Assembly: GCA_037576215.1 (NCBI GenBank)
Contig: JBANDB010000002.1
Location: 6,510,001-6,574,000 of the forward strand
From: Armillaria gallica
Taxonomy: Eukaryota > Basidiomycota > Agaricomycetes > Agaricales > Physalacriaceae
DNA length: 64,000 nucleotides
Direction: 5' to 3'
Shown: one piece after another, positions 1-10,916 of the stretch
Layout of the letters: each line of letters begins with the position of its first letter
Position numbering within the stretch: the first letter of the stretch is position 1
Notes under the pieces: generated by a model
What the model saw: the letters and a program-made list of their open reading frames with translations, nothing else
Databases searched by the model: none
What the model was told of the DNA's origin: nothing
Made by a program: the position numbers and the translations under genes

Positions 1-1937
1 GCCTCTATTGCCAAGAGCTGAGGTGAATGATGCTAGCAGCGACAACCGAAGATGGAACCTATACAAGTGAGCATCGCCGTTAATTTCTCCAGTGCCTGGC
101 GAACAGCGTCACCATAAGGCTGTTTCTTATAGCTGCTGTGTACTTTCTGCACGTGCGTATTTCGAAGTTTTCTCAATACTTTTGTGTTGAATGAAAATCT
201 TCTTCGATAGCGGGGGATGTACAATCAGTTCGTCTCGGTATACATCATATTACAATCGGGTGAGGGTGAGCACTTGTACTTGCGGAGGTGTAAGTACCTT
301 TAATTCCATCTGATTCGTCATCAAAGTAAGGTTACTCGTAGACATGAACATACTCCGTGTCCTGTTGAGTCTGTTGACCATTGGATCGTGGAGCCACTTC
401 GCAGACGTGTGGGGAAGGAAACCGGTAATGCTTATTCCTATGATGGGAACGATGTTATCGTGCGTATCTTGATTAGTATGCTTTCCTATCATTAATCAAC
501 AATGCAGGTATCTTGTATTCGCCCTACTTCAACAAGTAGAATTTATACAGAAGGACTTTCGTGTTTATGTGGGAATCATTGCTCTGGACTGTCTGTTTGG
601 GGGCAGCATCGCCTTCAATGGCCTACTTCACACGTATGCCTAGACTGCGCAATTTAACAACTGCTGATTGCTTTTTTCATCCTAGTTATATCGCTGACTG
701 CGCATCACCCGGTTCAAGGTAAGTCTAATGAAACGAATCTGTGCATTGTTGATGATTGTTATCATCAGGTTCAAACTATTCAGTGCTCTCAAAGGCTTGA
801 GTATGGTTTTTTATGTTGGAGGCGTAGAGGTACGTACTATTCCCAAGCGTCCTTTCGGGATCGAGATGCATCTGAATATGGCCTCAATTCAACAGCTTAC
901 CATGCTCCCGCTGATTCTCGCAGGCCAGAAGTACCCCATCCTGTCGATCATCGCATATATTCTTGTCGCCGTTCTAAACGTTGTTCTGATCGTTTGGCTC
1001 CTGCCCGAAACAATACGAAGTCCAGCTCACAAGTTATCTATCCTCAAGGCTGCGATATCTCCCGCGGTGGTATTCTTACGGCAACCATGGTTGACTCTAG
1101 CCCTTTTCGTGTATTCTCTGACCCCCGTAAGACGCTTTACGTACTACCATGCTCGAAATATTCAATCAAGCACCGCAGAACTTCGGTACCATCAAGATAC
1201 GGTTCGGGATAATATGCTCGAAAGGCTCTTTCTTTGTACGTTTACGCTGCTTCTTAGCTATCCGTACTAACACCCGTTCCCTTCATAACAGTCCCAATGG
1301 TACTTCATATTCTCGTATGCCGCCTCGGCTCTTGCGCTACTCCTTCTTTATCCCAGTGAGCACTCGTCAATCACTCGGTGCCACCTAGGTCACTAAAAGA
1401 AATCTCTCTAGCCATTGCAATCCTATATCAACGAAAGCCGCGACCTCTCCGGTCTGTTCTCAGGTTCACCAGGCGCCTAGCCTACACTTGTCTCTCCCTT
1501 GATGTATTCTCCACCATCACAGTTATCTCTATTGCAGCTTCAAATAGAATCGCCCACCTCATTTTCGACGCCATCTCGCCTTTCACAGTTGCTATTGCTC
1601 CTGCTATCTATTCATCCGTCCCATCTCACAGTGCGGTTCTCTTCGGCTCCTTCTTCGTCATCGAGGCGCTAGGAGGCATGTTCTCAGTATGTGGCGCCTT
1701 CTTCATTTCTCCGTTGTCTGACAGGTCCCTAAGAATATGTTTATCCTAAGATTTTTCGACTGGGGCAACGACAACGTCACTCAATATAGACTTCTCTACG
1801 GGGCCTTGGCCATTTGCCTCATTTTGACAGGCCTGCTGCTTTTTGTTGATTCTACAGGTGGTAGTATGGACGAAGACGGCAGATCTACAGCAGTATCTAC
1901 TCATGATGACGAAGAAACCGTGACTTTACATAGTTGA
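1..1937 (+). CDS. Major facilitator superfamily transporter, 5' end outside window
   Basis: Multi-exon membrane transporter that probably moves a small solute across a membrane; the substrate cannot be read. Conceptual splicing gives the MFS motif-A segment ADVWGRKPVMLIPMMGT near 400-450. Next comes a helix, then the loop YIADCASPGSR at about 686-718, which in this fungal MFS family follows helix 4. LLPETI (about 1000-1015) follows helix 6. Two more hydrophobic blocks lie at 1285-1358 and 1500-1720, and a last helix ends in an acidic tail with stop TGA at 1935-1937. Short introns are visible, for example 719-768 (GTAAGT...CAG) and 1129 onward (GTAAGA). The first bases read PLLPRAEVNDASSDNRRW, which looks like the cytosolic N-terminus, so the start codon lies upstream. 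Exon borders between 70 and 340 were not resolved, so a decayed gene cannot be excluded. Confidence 0.75.
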
Positions 1938-2288
1938 GTCCATGATCTAAGTGTATCCATCCGTGACGGTGTAAATGAACAAATTATGGCAGGTGAAGGG
2001 TATCAAAAAATGAAACGCTTGACAGCAGGGTATGTTCGATGCGACTGTGTGGAGGTAACGGTTCTGCTGTGCACAGTTACATAAAGATCCTGTTCAGTTT
2101 CCTTCTACGTCTATTTACCTGCATCAGTTTAGACTGATATGTAAATGTCCAAATGTTGAAGTGTATCACTCTCCTATTCGAGCAAACATTTTGTATGGTG
2201 TTGAATGATTTAATTACCTCTCATCATGAACCTTTAAAGATTCAACTGAACACAGCGCATCTGAAGGCGTCCTGGCTCGACACTGCCC

Positions 2289-2324
2289 CCCGACTCGGGG
2301 CCGTCGAGTAATTGCGGTCCGAAG
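2289..2324 (+). repeat. 36-bp inverted repeat, left copy
   Basis: GC-rich 36-mer running from CCCGACTCGGGGCC to TTGCGGTCCGAAG. Its reverse complement recurs at 2843-2878 with one mismatch by eye (gag versus gac in the middle). It lies downstream of the transporter gene and about 70 bp upstream of a TATA-like box. Its role is unknown: it could be the end of a small mobile element or a regulatory palindrome. Confidence 0.8.
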
Positions 2325-2396
2325 TCAAGACGTGTATCCGATCCGAGATTCTACCTTATCGAATTCATACCCTCTTCGATACCCAAGGCGTAGCTG

Positions 2397-2404
2397 TATA
2401 AAAG
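2397..2404 (+). promoter_or_regulatory. TATA-like box (TATAAAAG)
   Basis: TATAAAAG is followed about 45 bases later by a CT-rich stretch (tcctctctctctt) and an ATG at 2449. This looks like a fungal core promoter. The 106-codon frame that follows has no recognisable domain, so the promoter may belong to a decayed gene. Confidence 0.35.
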
Positions 2405-2842
2405 GCCAGATCTCCTGCTAAATTCCTATCATTTGTCCTCTCTCTCTTATGCTACGTCTCACCCAAGCTAACGGTGTCACATATTTCCTCGCGATTCTCA
2501 AAGCACCGAATGGGGGGAAGTCCGAAAATGCCTATATATTTGCTAAAATTATATTTTGGGTGATTTCGAATTTCAGTTCTCCTCCAAGCAGATCTCTTTC
2601 TCACATTCCAAGGCATAACAGAGGGACACCTTCTCGCGACCTCACAGTCCGTCAGGAACTATCCGAAAAGATGGCGCTCCGGCATGACTGCATAAAGGTG
2701 ACGGGGTTACATTATACCTCTGGAACTGACTTGTTCATTGATAGCCTTTGCCACTATCTTCCAGCGTAGCTGAGATCCTTATCGTGATTTGCGACGTGAT
2801 GAAGAGACCGCAAGCGATGGGTAGAGCTGAATTACCGACGGT

Positions 2843-2878
2843 CTTCGGACCGCAATTAGTCGACGGCCCCGAGTCGGG
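2843..2878 (-). repeat. 36-bp inverted repeat, right copy
   Basis: Reverse complement of 2289-2324, starting CTTCGGACCGCAATTAG and ending CGGCCCCGAGTCGGG. Together the two copies bracket about 520 bp that contain only a short frame without similarity. No target duplication was seen outside the pair. Confidence 0.8.
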
Positions 2879-3486
2879 TGGCACTGCAGCTTACTTTCCG
2901 CTAGAAGTTCAGGCCATTGAATCGGAGGCTGCTCGGTCCAGGACACTCGTTATCGTAATGATGACGCGACGCGACTCGGACGAAGTACCTTGGAGGTGCC
3001 GGAGATTCCGCCGAGTGAACCTGGTTATCACATGTCGGTCCTTAAAGACGGATATCCCAAAGGGTAATTACATCGCGTTGGGATTTTTGGCAAGAAGCTT
3101 ATGAGGGAAGTGGTGGATGGATGTCCAAAAATGACAAGCACAGATAGTACGGTGGCTGTGCAGACGGGCAAACGATTACATAATTCCGAGTCCTGTGTAT
3201 ACAGGATTCGGTCTTTGCAACTTGAGCTTTCCAGGGTGGCTGTGCCGTTTCGTCTCTCCTTCCTGTTTTGGACGTAACCATGTGACCTCGTTAATTTCAT
3301 TGTTCGGTTAATTCCGTTTGAGCCTCAATGCTCAAATTGCCTCTTCGCCGTATATTAAGCCTTTTCAGTGTACATTCTCTTTGATTTTTTTCTTACCAGT
3401 CGACTCCTCATAGCCCATTACTGCATCCGTGGTAAGCTATCACCCTATCGCTCAAGTCCTACCTATACGGATTACTGTTCTCTCGA

Positions 3487-4020
3487 ATGAATTCTGTTGA
3501 CCTCGACAAGCTATCATCGACATCCGTTGTTATTGAAACCCTAAACACCAGGTACACGTATAGCCAATCCCTCAGTCGCAAGCTAACGTTGCCTTGCTCT
3601 GTCTCTGCAGCGAGAATTTGCTGTCGAACCTACGGGAGCATGGATATCGGTATGGGGGTAATGGTAAACTCTTTCGTGTCTCTCGATGGTTGTTGGCTGA
3701 TGATGTCGTATAGGCCATCTTCGAGATGTGGATCTCACCCAGTATCAAGGTATCCATCCACTGCACACGCCCACTGAAGCATTCCCTTTAAGTAGGCTAA
3801 AGTATTGCCCTCGACAGTCAAAATTCTGACATGCTCAATTATCAGATCTTATTTACGAGGTACGTAGTCAACAGTTTTATCTCCTCCCAGCTTAACCATC
3901 TTCCTCTCCAGGTAGCCACCATGATGGCCATCTCAATGTTGCCAATGTTGTCACTGTACGCGCTCACACTGTTGTCTCGATCGCTTAGTACTGCGAAGCG
4001 AGGAAGATGTCAACGCTAGT
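3487..4020 (+). CDS. Possible small multi-exon gene, unrecognised
   Basis: An ATG at 3487 opens MNSVDLDKLSSTSVVIETLN. A GTACAC donor and a CTCTGCAG acceptor near 3609 would continue in frame as ENLLSNLREHGYR. A further GTATGG...TATAG intron then gives GHLRDVDLTQYQ. The three pieces read as charged, protein-like sequence and the splice sites are well formed, but I recognise no family. The later exons (around 3830-4015) are not settled. It may be the 5' end of the same locus as the remnant at 4678-5020, or a pseudogene. Confidence 0.3.
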
Positions 4021-4677
4021 CTTTATAGGATGTACGATGGTACGAGATATCGGGATCTGTCTCACATTTTTTGACGTTTTTCCATAGCTTCTTGGTGAAC
4101 CGAACGATACACAAAGCATGCCATCGGTTTTCTTTCACACGTAGTCCTAGCTAATATGCGCTATGGTTGATAGCACTTATAACAAGTCGGGAATCTGGTC
4201 TTGACATCTGTTAAGAGTGCGGGTGATGTAAGGCAAGTAAGGCATTCTCTTTACAGGTACCATCGCTGAAGCCTTTGGCACTGTAGGCTTCATAATGGAC
4301 ACTGAAAAGCAACCACCAAGCTTGGAGTAAAGCTTGGGTGGTATAGATCAATCATTGTAGAGGCAAGACACCGTTTTCTTTACCTCTGCGGTGGTTTAGA
4401 TACTGATTACTTTCGACAGGATGTGACCACGGAAGCGTCGATTGCCGACTAGGACCATGAAACAGGCTGCATGGTAAGCTTCCTCTACTGAGTGTTAATA
4501 TAAGTACTGACTCAGGCTCTCGTTTAGGTGTATCGTTGGCATGCCCCTCACTGTGATACTAGGTTTTGCCAATACGACAATTTCCACAGTAACCGACTGC
4601 AGATAACGAAATGATGCATCATAAGAGCTCGTTCATCACTACGTTAACTATCTTCGACGAATAGTTCTCTGTCGCGG

Positions 4678-5020
4678 GTGTAGGCCGCACGCTATCGGAC
4701 TCTGAAGAATACGACACTCCACGACCCGTTGTATGGGTTCAGCAATGGAGACTTTTGAAATTTCTCCTTAAGTCGGATTCGGAGAGTGTTGAGAAGATAT
4801 ACAGTGGTGATTTTGAGCCACCTGAGGAGGACATGCAGAAGGTTCTTGGAACTTGAAGCTTTACTAGATTTATGGAAGGGACATAAGAGTTTAATTGTAC
4901 CTTTCAGGACGTCAATAATACAGAACTGGAATGCGGTGTGTGGACCATGGCTCATTACAGGATAGAAGGTATCCATATGTCGATGCATTATGGTATATCT
5001 TTCGTCGAATTTCTAGTGGG
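4678..5020 (+). pseudogene. Coding remnant, unrecognised
   Basis: One frame reads SDSEEYDTPRPVVWVQQW and IYSGDFEPPEEDMQKVLG before a stop near 4858. Past an interval ending CTTTCAG it reads LECGVWTMAHYRIEGIHMSM and ends near GISFVEFLVGY. The residue usage is clearly that of a soluble protein, but stops interrupt it and no intron removes all of them. It is best described as a decayed gene or as exons with unresolved borders. The family is unknown. Confidence 0.35.
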
Positions 5021-6333
5021 CTACTGACGAAAGTTGTTCCATTCTCCATGGATATCCTATATGGGCTAGCGTTCTGCCACTTCCGAATTTGCAGATAATT
5101 CAGAAACGTCACCGGCCGCCGTACGCCGATCCTCAACAGCAGCTCTACGCTCTATCGACAAACAGTACCGCCGCTGCACGAATGCCCCTGCGCAGATAAG
5201 CCAAGGCACATGACACAAAGCTTTGCCACAATCATCTGAAAGCGCTCAATAAAGGACTAGAATCGAAGTTTATTGTAGCGATTACGTCTCGCATGCTCTG
5301 CCCTCACAGCTTGTGGCTGTCCCTCCTCTTCTGCAATGCCGACGGCTATCCCTGCCGCTGTAGCAGTCCCGAAAAAAACCAAGAGGACTCGGTCTTGCCA
5401 CGCTTGCGTTGGCCCCCAGCTTTATACGTTGATCTTTTTCTGCTTCCATTGCAAATCGTTAACAGGTTCAAATGCCCGATAAACAATCTTCCTTACGCAG
5501 AGTAGTTGGTCGGCAGTCTTCTCAAAGCTTGAACAGCGTTTAGTCCATAAGGCCAATGGACGCCACTGGTGCACTGGCAGCGCCTGCACGATGCCACAAC
5601 ATGACAGACTTCTTCTAAATCCAAACCGAAAAAAAAATCGGTGAGTTAAAACAATGCATTACTGACTTATGCCGATCTCACGCCTAACCTGACTGTGTAG
5701 ACAAAGTAAATGCACGATAGCGCTGGCGCAGGAAAATCGCGCGGATATCTTTCCCGAAGTTCTCGTTCAGGACGCAATTGGATATGACATGTGCAGGAAT
5801 GCCGCAGTAGGCATGTATCTGAGATGTCTCTGCTCAGGCCGTGCGGTCAGGATTTTCTGCTATGACGAGGCGGTTCCCCATATGGGCATCACCGCTTGTG
5901 TGCGAGTCGGACGCGGGCGTAACCGCATGAAGAAAACATCGTCGAGATCGACCAATAGTATCTTTGCGATCACAGGCGTCGACCATCAATCTGAGATGCA
6001 GACCGTTCTCGATCAAATTTCATTGAAGGAGCAGCCGTTGTCCCTGGCCTGCGCTTGTCTCCGAGCCGTACTTGCTTCGTTTACACGGACAAGGGGGGAC
6101 GTTGCGCCTGCGTCTGACTGGTATATATGGGATGTGCGTGGAGATGGTAGAAATACAGATTCTCCGCATCCTACAGTCGTCTGCTACCATCTTTTCCTCC
6201 AATGGCTCTCTCCACCGCATCTGTTCACCGACCTCCACCTCCTTGATCTTCAAGAAGGGTCCAAAAGAGACGATCACTTCCAGTTTTGCCTCGATCTTCT
6301 CGAACGTCAACACCCTACTCGCACCACCGACTC
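5021..6333. other. Region with weak coding signal only
   Basis: At 5336 an ATG starts a short frame with KKTKRTRSCHAC, reminiscent of the first cysteines of a Zn2Cys6 regulator. It breaks at once and the remaining cysteines are missing. From 5789 to 6340 a 183-codon frame is open, but its sequence has no family features. The opposite strand is open over 6020-6445 as well, which is typical of chance frames in GC-rich DNA. The true first exon of the prenyltransferase probably lies in the right part of this stretch. Confidence 0.4.
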
Positions 6334-7463
6334 GGACTGAAGTCCGTGCTTGCTGGGAGCTCTGCCGTCTCCAAAACGGGATGGGATGCGCGACCGTGTT
6401 CCTGCCAGTGGGTGAGTGTGGATCCCTATATGCTTCTGTTTCCATTCGCTAACCGGTAATCTTAGCGTGGTCTTTAGCGATGGTTTATCACGCTTACCCT
6501 GAGTTGACGGGAGTGGAATGCCTTACCCAAGCTGTCACCTACTTTTTCCTCTGCATTGGCATCAAATGCTTGGTGAGTCTAAATTCCCCAAATCCATCTT
6601 TCCCTTCTCATCTTGGATCTCAGATCATGACCATCGATGATATCCTCGACTACGATATTGATGCGAACGTCGAGCGTACGAAGAATCGGGCACTCCCCAG
6701 AGGTGCTATCAGCATCGAGCATGCCTGGTTGTTCTTCGCCCTCCAAGTCGTGATTGGTGTCTTTTTAGCTTACAAGGTTCTGAGTCCCGACGCGTAAGTA
6801 TTTCCGCTCTGATATTACTTTCTTGTGCTGACCTCACTCTTCCATTCAGTCTGCGTATTTCCATGTATGTGTGGCCGTTGTACGTGCTGTACCCGACTTG
6901 CAAGCGCTGGATGTCCTTTGCACCTATCCCTTTGGTGAGTAGACTTATGATACACACCAAATCCTTAGTTCTAACCTTCACTTTAGGGCTTGATGTTCAA
7001 CATCGGTGTCTATATGGGATGGGCCGATCTCGCACCTGATGGTGTAATTCCCTACCACGCCCTCACTGCTGCATACCTCGGTGCGACGATGTGGACGATC
7101 ACATACGAGACTGTGTATCAGCACCAGGACAAGGCGGATGGTGTGAAGATTGGCATGAAGTCGCTCGCCATCCTGTGTGGCCAACATAGTACGATCCCGA
7201 TCTGCTCCGCTACCACTATCGGGTTCGCAGCGTTCAAGTTGATGCCATGGGCCGGTTACCTCAACGAGCAGGGAGTTGCTTACTACGCTTTCGTGGCGCT
7301 TTCAGCGCTCGTTCTTTTGAAGGAGCTCTTTGTAACAGATATCGACAAACCGAGGCAGTGTATGAAGTTTTTCTTGCACACACCCACCATTGGGAATCTC
7401 ATACTCGCTGGATTGGTTGTCGATGCTGTTGTTCATCGAGTCATGGAAGGGATTTCTCTCTAA
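6334..7463 (+). CDS. UbiA-family prenyltransferase (COQ2-like)
   Basis: Integral-membrane enzyme of the UbiA superfamily, which transfers a polyprenyl chain from a diphosphate to an aromatic acceptor; the mitochondrial COQ2 step of ubiquinone synthesis is the best-known case. Exons by splice sites: to 6411, 6466-6572, 6624-6793, 6850-6934, and 6987-7463 with stop TAA; all junctions keep frame. The N-terminal ELCRL segment is followed by the first Asp-rich motif DDILDYDIDANVERTKNR and then PRG. The second motif is YETVYQHQDKADGVKIGMKS. Several hydrophobic helices separate them. The usual COQ2 first motif begins with Asn-Asp, while here it is Asp-Asp, so a paralogue acting on another acceptor is possible. 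The start codon is unsettled: in-frame ATGs exist at 6072 and 6129, but upstream similarity fades before 6334. Confidence 0.85.
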
Positions 7464-8442
7464 ACTACTACCACATACGACTGTACTATTAACTTATCAA
7501 TATTTATCCGCTCTTGATATTTCCTTACGAAATGAAACACTCTTGCTGTAACGGCTTGAATCATCCTCTCAATGGAGATGCAAATCTCGCTTGCCTACTA
7601 TGGTATTTTCTTATTGCGTAGGACCGCAAACTTTAACGGCCCCGAGTCGGTATCACGATCCAGGTACTATTTTCACTCATCGGTTGTTTAGTAGCGTGAA
7701 TAAGTGTATTTCAAGACTGTACAATTGACTTCACCAGGAGTACTATAGTACTCGAATTTGCTTACTACATCTTCCCGACTGAGATAACAGACCTACCGTC
7801 CGCTACTTGCCTTCTATCAATTCGAGTCGTCAAATCCCACATGGCCTTTTCAGTTAGCGTGTACTGCCTGGTTGAACTTGTCGCCGCCGCCGTGCCACCA
7901 ACAAAAATATCCACAGTCGCTCTTATTGATACCTCTACTTTAGCACACTGCTCGAAATTGAGTACTAATTAACAACTGGCCATCGAATACTCGCGTTCAG
8001 CAAGTCATGCGACAAATATATCAAATCGGCCGTGGGTAGCTGTCGAAAGGTAACGCAAGAACTAGGTCCCACCATAGAAACCAACCTAACGGATCTTGAA
8101 CCGCCTCTCATTTTCGACGTACAGTGTTCTTCACTTTATGAAAAGCTTCTGGTCCGGGCGCACCAACTTCGATGATCTTATCTCCTCAGTCCGCAATCCA
8201 TGCAGCATTGTCATGACCTGCCTCGATTATGTCGAACGTTCTGCGGGCATTCTCTGAGGTAGTTTCCATGACAGAGTCTGGAGAACCCGCCATAGAGGTC
8301 GCCCACATTTATCATTTGGAATAGTATTTGCTGAGTGCCATAGATCGGCAGGAGTATACTTTACGCACAATATCGTTTCATAGGTATACGCGAAAGGGTT
8401 AGCTCGTGCCTCATAAGAGTCCCAAGCGCGGGTAAATAATGA
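7464..8442. other. Intergenic, one short coding-like remnant
   Basis: The only protein-like stretch is on the minus strand at 8186-8293, an open segment containing TSENARRTFDIIEAG and AAWIAD, then a TGA and DKIIEVGAPGPEAFHKVK in the same frame. No family was recognised. The rest shows no open frame of note. Confidence 0.35.
7621..7650 (+). repeat. Third, diverged copy of the GC-rich motif
   Basis: GGACCGCAA, then a variable 6-base spacer, then ACGGCCCCGAGTCGG. Both blocks match the 2843-2878 copy exactly and the spacer is one base shorter. It lies about 160 bp downstream of the prenyltransferase stop codon. Confidence 0.7.
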
Positions 8443-9102
8443 TTAATGATCTTCTCTGTTTTTGCCTTCTGGCTGTCTAGGTTTGAATATACCCCTATCA
8501 CGGACAGATTGGAGGATGTCTTCTATGTGTTCGTTCGCATGACAGTCCTCAAGCCTCTGCCTTCCTGGAACAGCAATCACTCAGAAGACTTTCACCGATA
8601 CAATAATCAGGCACATACCAACGATAGCCCAGTTCCTCGTGCTCGGAATCCTCAGTGTCTCGCACTCTACTTTCCATCCGCAGTGAAGACTAAGACTAGC
8701 CAGCCAAACGCGGTACATCGAATAAGCTGATGCAGCGCTTGCCTGGCTTCCCAAACATAGGCTCTCCTTGAATGCATCTTCGTCGTTGACGGGAAACGGC
8801 GCTTGCAGTGAACGGTCGTATTTCGCGTCGAAACTCCAGGGGCAGCATGGGATGGAAAGGTATCCTGACGCGGAATATAACGTCGACAGAACGGGAACCC
8901 ACGGTGTGAGCTCGTCCGCGTGGTTACCGATGATGAAGACGTCGGATTTTAGGAAGGGATCTGGGCTAGCAGGGAAGGGGTCGAAAGCGTGGACGTGGAG
9001 ATGTGATTGCGTAACCGCGGGGTAGTGCGACCACGATGTGCGTGCGCGAACATCAATACCACAGCCAGAGTAGCCTTCAGAAACGAGGATATGTGTTAAC
9101 AA
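8443..9102 (-). pseudogene. Trm44-like tRNA (uracil-O2-)-methyltransferase, C-terminal half
   Basis: SAM-dependent methyltransferase of the Trm44 family, which 2'-O-methylates U44 of tRNA-Ser in the cytosol. The spliced reading contains LLTHILVSEGYSGCGID, the signature VRARTSWSHYP, FIIGNHADELTPWVPVLST and YLSIPCCPWSFD. After a 54-bp intron (8618-8565, GTATGT...TTCCAG) it continues as EHIEDILQSVRDRGIFKPRQ and stops at 8445-8443. This half reads cleanly. Upstream of 9102 the SAM-binding GCGNG loop should follow, but the sequence gives GSGR and then a frame break, and I could not find the N-terminal half in 9103-10200. It is probably a truncated or broken gene, though a misplaced intron or sequence error at the loop cannot be excluded. 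Confidence 0.75.
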
Positions 9103-10221
9103 TCTTACCTCCCGCTACCCGACGGGGCGCTGTCATTAGGAGAGGATGCACGTTTCCCGGTTCCCTCTGCCGCCTACCCGAGTCCACACTATGCATTCCC
9201 ATCGTCGTCGAGTGCGACAAACAGGTCCTTCCCTCCACGACGCGAACATGCCACTTGTCGAGACATCATCTTTGCCCAAAATCGGGTCCTTGAATCGGTC
9301 ACCTCGAATCGTTAAAATGGCCCTCCCACACTTCACGCGTAATTTGTGCTAACATCCTCCTTGTTGGTAGGGAATCAAAATCGGAAAGATGAAGTTCATG
9401 TCGAGCGTTTGAGCTTTGGAGCAATCAAAAAAGCTGGAGAAGTCAAGCTTGATTATCGTCTAAATTTCATGTCGACTTCTACTCACAGGATGCTTTGACA
9501 CCACCCTGCAGCACGAGAAAGTCTTGAAGAGCCTTGAATGACGTTGTCAAACGAAAAAGGGACATTCAGATGACGGTGAAAGGAGACTTCGCTTTCTTTG
9601 CCTCAATGCGGGAAGCCAAACACACTATTTTGGTCATCAACACCCATCTCGCAAGACGCAGGCTACGCGTAACACAGACCCACCAAAGGACCCAGCATAG
9701 ATGAGGACAGGAAGGCAAGATATAGGGGATGTGGAGGTAAGAGAATTAAAGAGGTCGAATGAATCGCAGCAACTCACCCACGATTTTGTAGCGTCGTCTC
9801 TTCAAGGTCTAGATCTCATCGCTCAACTACAATCCGTCCCACCGAAACGTCGACTCTACTCAGCACAACACATTTCCTCATCTTGCACTGCGATAAAAGC
9901 GATTAGCCAGTGTCCGGTGGAAGACGAACCAAGTACGTAGTAGTTTTATTGATCCGTGTCGTACTCATTTATCTTCAGCTTTCTACGCCTATCAGTCGGC
10001 TGGGCTCACTCCGTACATGGAGCAGCCAAAAGTCGTGTCAGAGTGACTACAGATGAAGCACACTTGACTTGATTTCTTCAGGTAAGTCGCTTTTTTTGGT
10101 ATGTGTACGACTAGATTTATGTTTTCTCCTAGTACAGTACATGCTACCTACAAACTTGGAAAGTGCCGACGTCTTGAAGGGGTGACGATATAATTGCCGA
10201 GGTCCTGCCGGTGCAGACACC
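9103..10221. other. No gene recognised
   Basis: This is where the N-terminal part of the Trm44-like gene would be expected on the minus strand. A minus frame at 9136-9336 (with DRFKDPILGKDDVSTSG) is open but does not resemble the family. The rest lacks long frames on either strand. Confidence 0.4.
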
Positions 10222-10325
10222 ATGACTATTCAAGGTGCTCGTCGGGTTCTTCGCTCCGCGATTCAACCTCGACGACGGCCCCAACCAAATATCTTCTCCC
10301 AACGATCCTACACTCCGATGCGTGT
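10222..10325 (+). CDS. Putative first exon with mitochondrial presequence
   Basis: The ATG at 10222 starts MTIQGARRVLRSAIQPRRRP, followed by QPNIFSQRSYTPMR. It is rich in Arg, Ser, Ala and Gln, has almost no acidic residues and ends in an R-S-Y motif, as a matrix-targeting presequence would. A GTGAGC donor follows at 10326. No downstream exon of a known mitochondrial protein was found up to 10,900, so this may be an orphan exon or chance. The call rests on composition only. Confidence 0.3.
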
Positions 10326-10916
10326 GTGAGCTGCCGCATGATGGTGGGTTCGGGTTCAGCATTGGCTCTTGAGTGAGCAGCACACGTTTTTCTTCTACCC
10401 TGTGCTTACAAGTCTTTTAGTTTACCTTTCTCTCTGGTTTACCGATGCGTGGATAGTTTCATGCCGCCTGTTTGGAGATTTACGCCAGAGACAGCGATCC
10501 CGATGTGGATGGGAGTAAGCAACGACGAGGTGGACGAAGCAGAACGGCAGACCTACGTTCGTATTGAACAATCTTTCCTCCAACCCAGCCATTCTCCTAC
10601 GCGTTCCAGTTCCCCGGCAGCACCACTGTGCATACTTCTTGCACATGTGCGCATACGCACGAGAGTATTTGTTCCTTCGTACGATGGCGACAATCGTGGC
10701 GTGGCTCTCCATGCTCTGCTTGTGGAAAATGCCGCTCGATGAGCTTGCCCAGGAATTGCTCTCGAAGACGGTGATTGGTGCTATACCAAGATCTAATTGT
10801 GGGAGACGAGATAGTGCTAGGATGGAAAGGGAATGACGCTTGAAGCTGTCGATGGCTTGGAGGGAGCATTCATGACATGCGACAGCGCAAAGTGATTGAA
10901 AGGCTGGATCCGCTAG

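Larger units (their letters stand above)
1938..3486. other. Intergenic stretch, no gene recognised
   Basis: Apart from the inverted 36-mers and the TATA-like box, it holds short frames at 2449-2769 and 2748-3104 that look like chance reading frames: no domain, no splice structure, mixed residue usage. An AT-rich CT tract near 3370-3480 could be the promoter of the weak gene starting at 3487. Confidence 0.5.

Noticed and set aside
2449..3104. Two plus-strand frames between the inverted 36-mers as a gene
   Set aside because: No domain, no splice logic and no residue bias typical of proteins, so treated as chance frames.
6020..6445. 141-codon minus-strand frame
   Set aside because: It overlaps the prenyltransferase exon on the other strand and has no family features.
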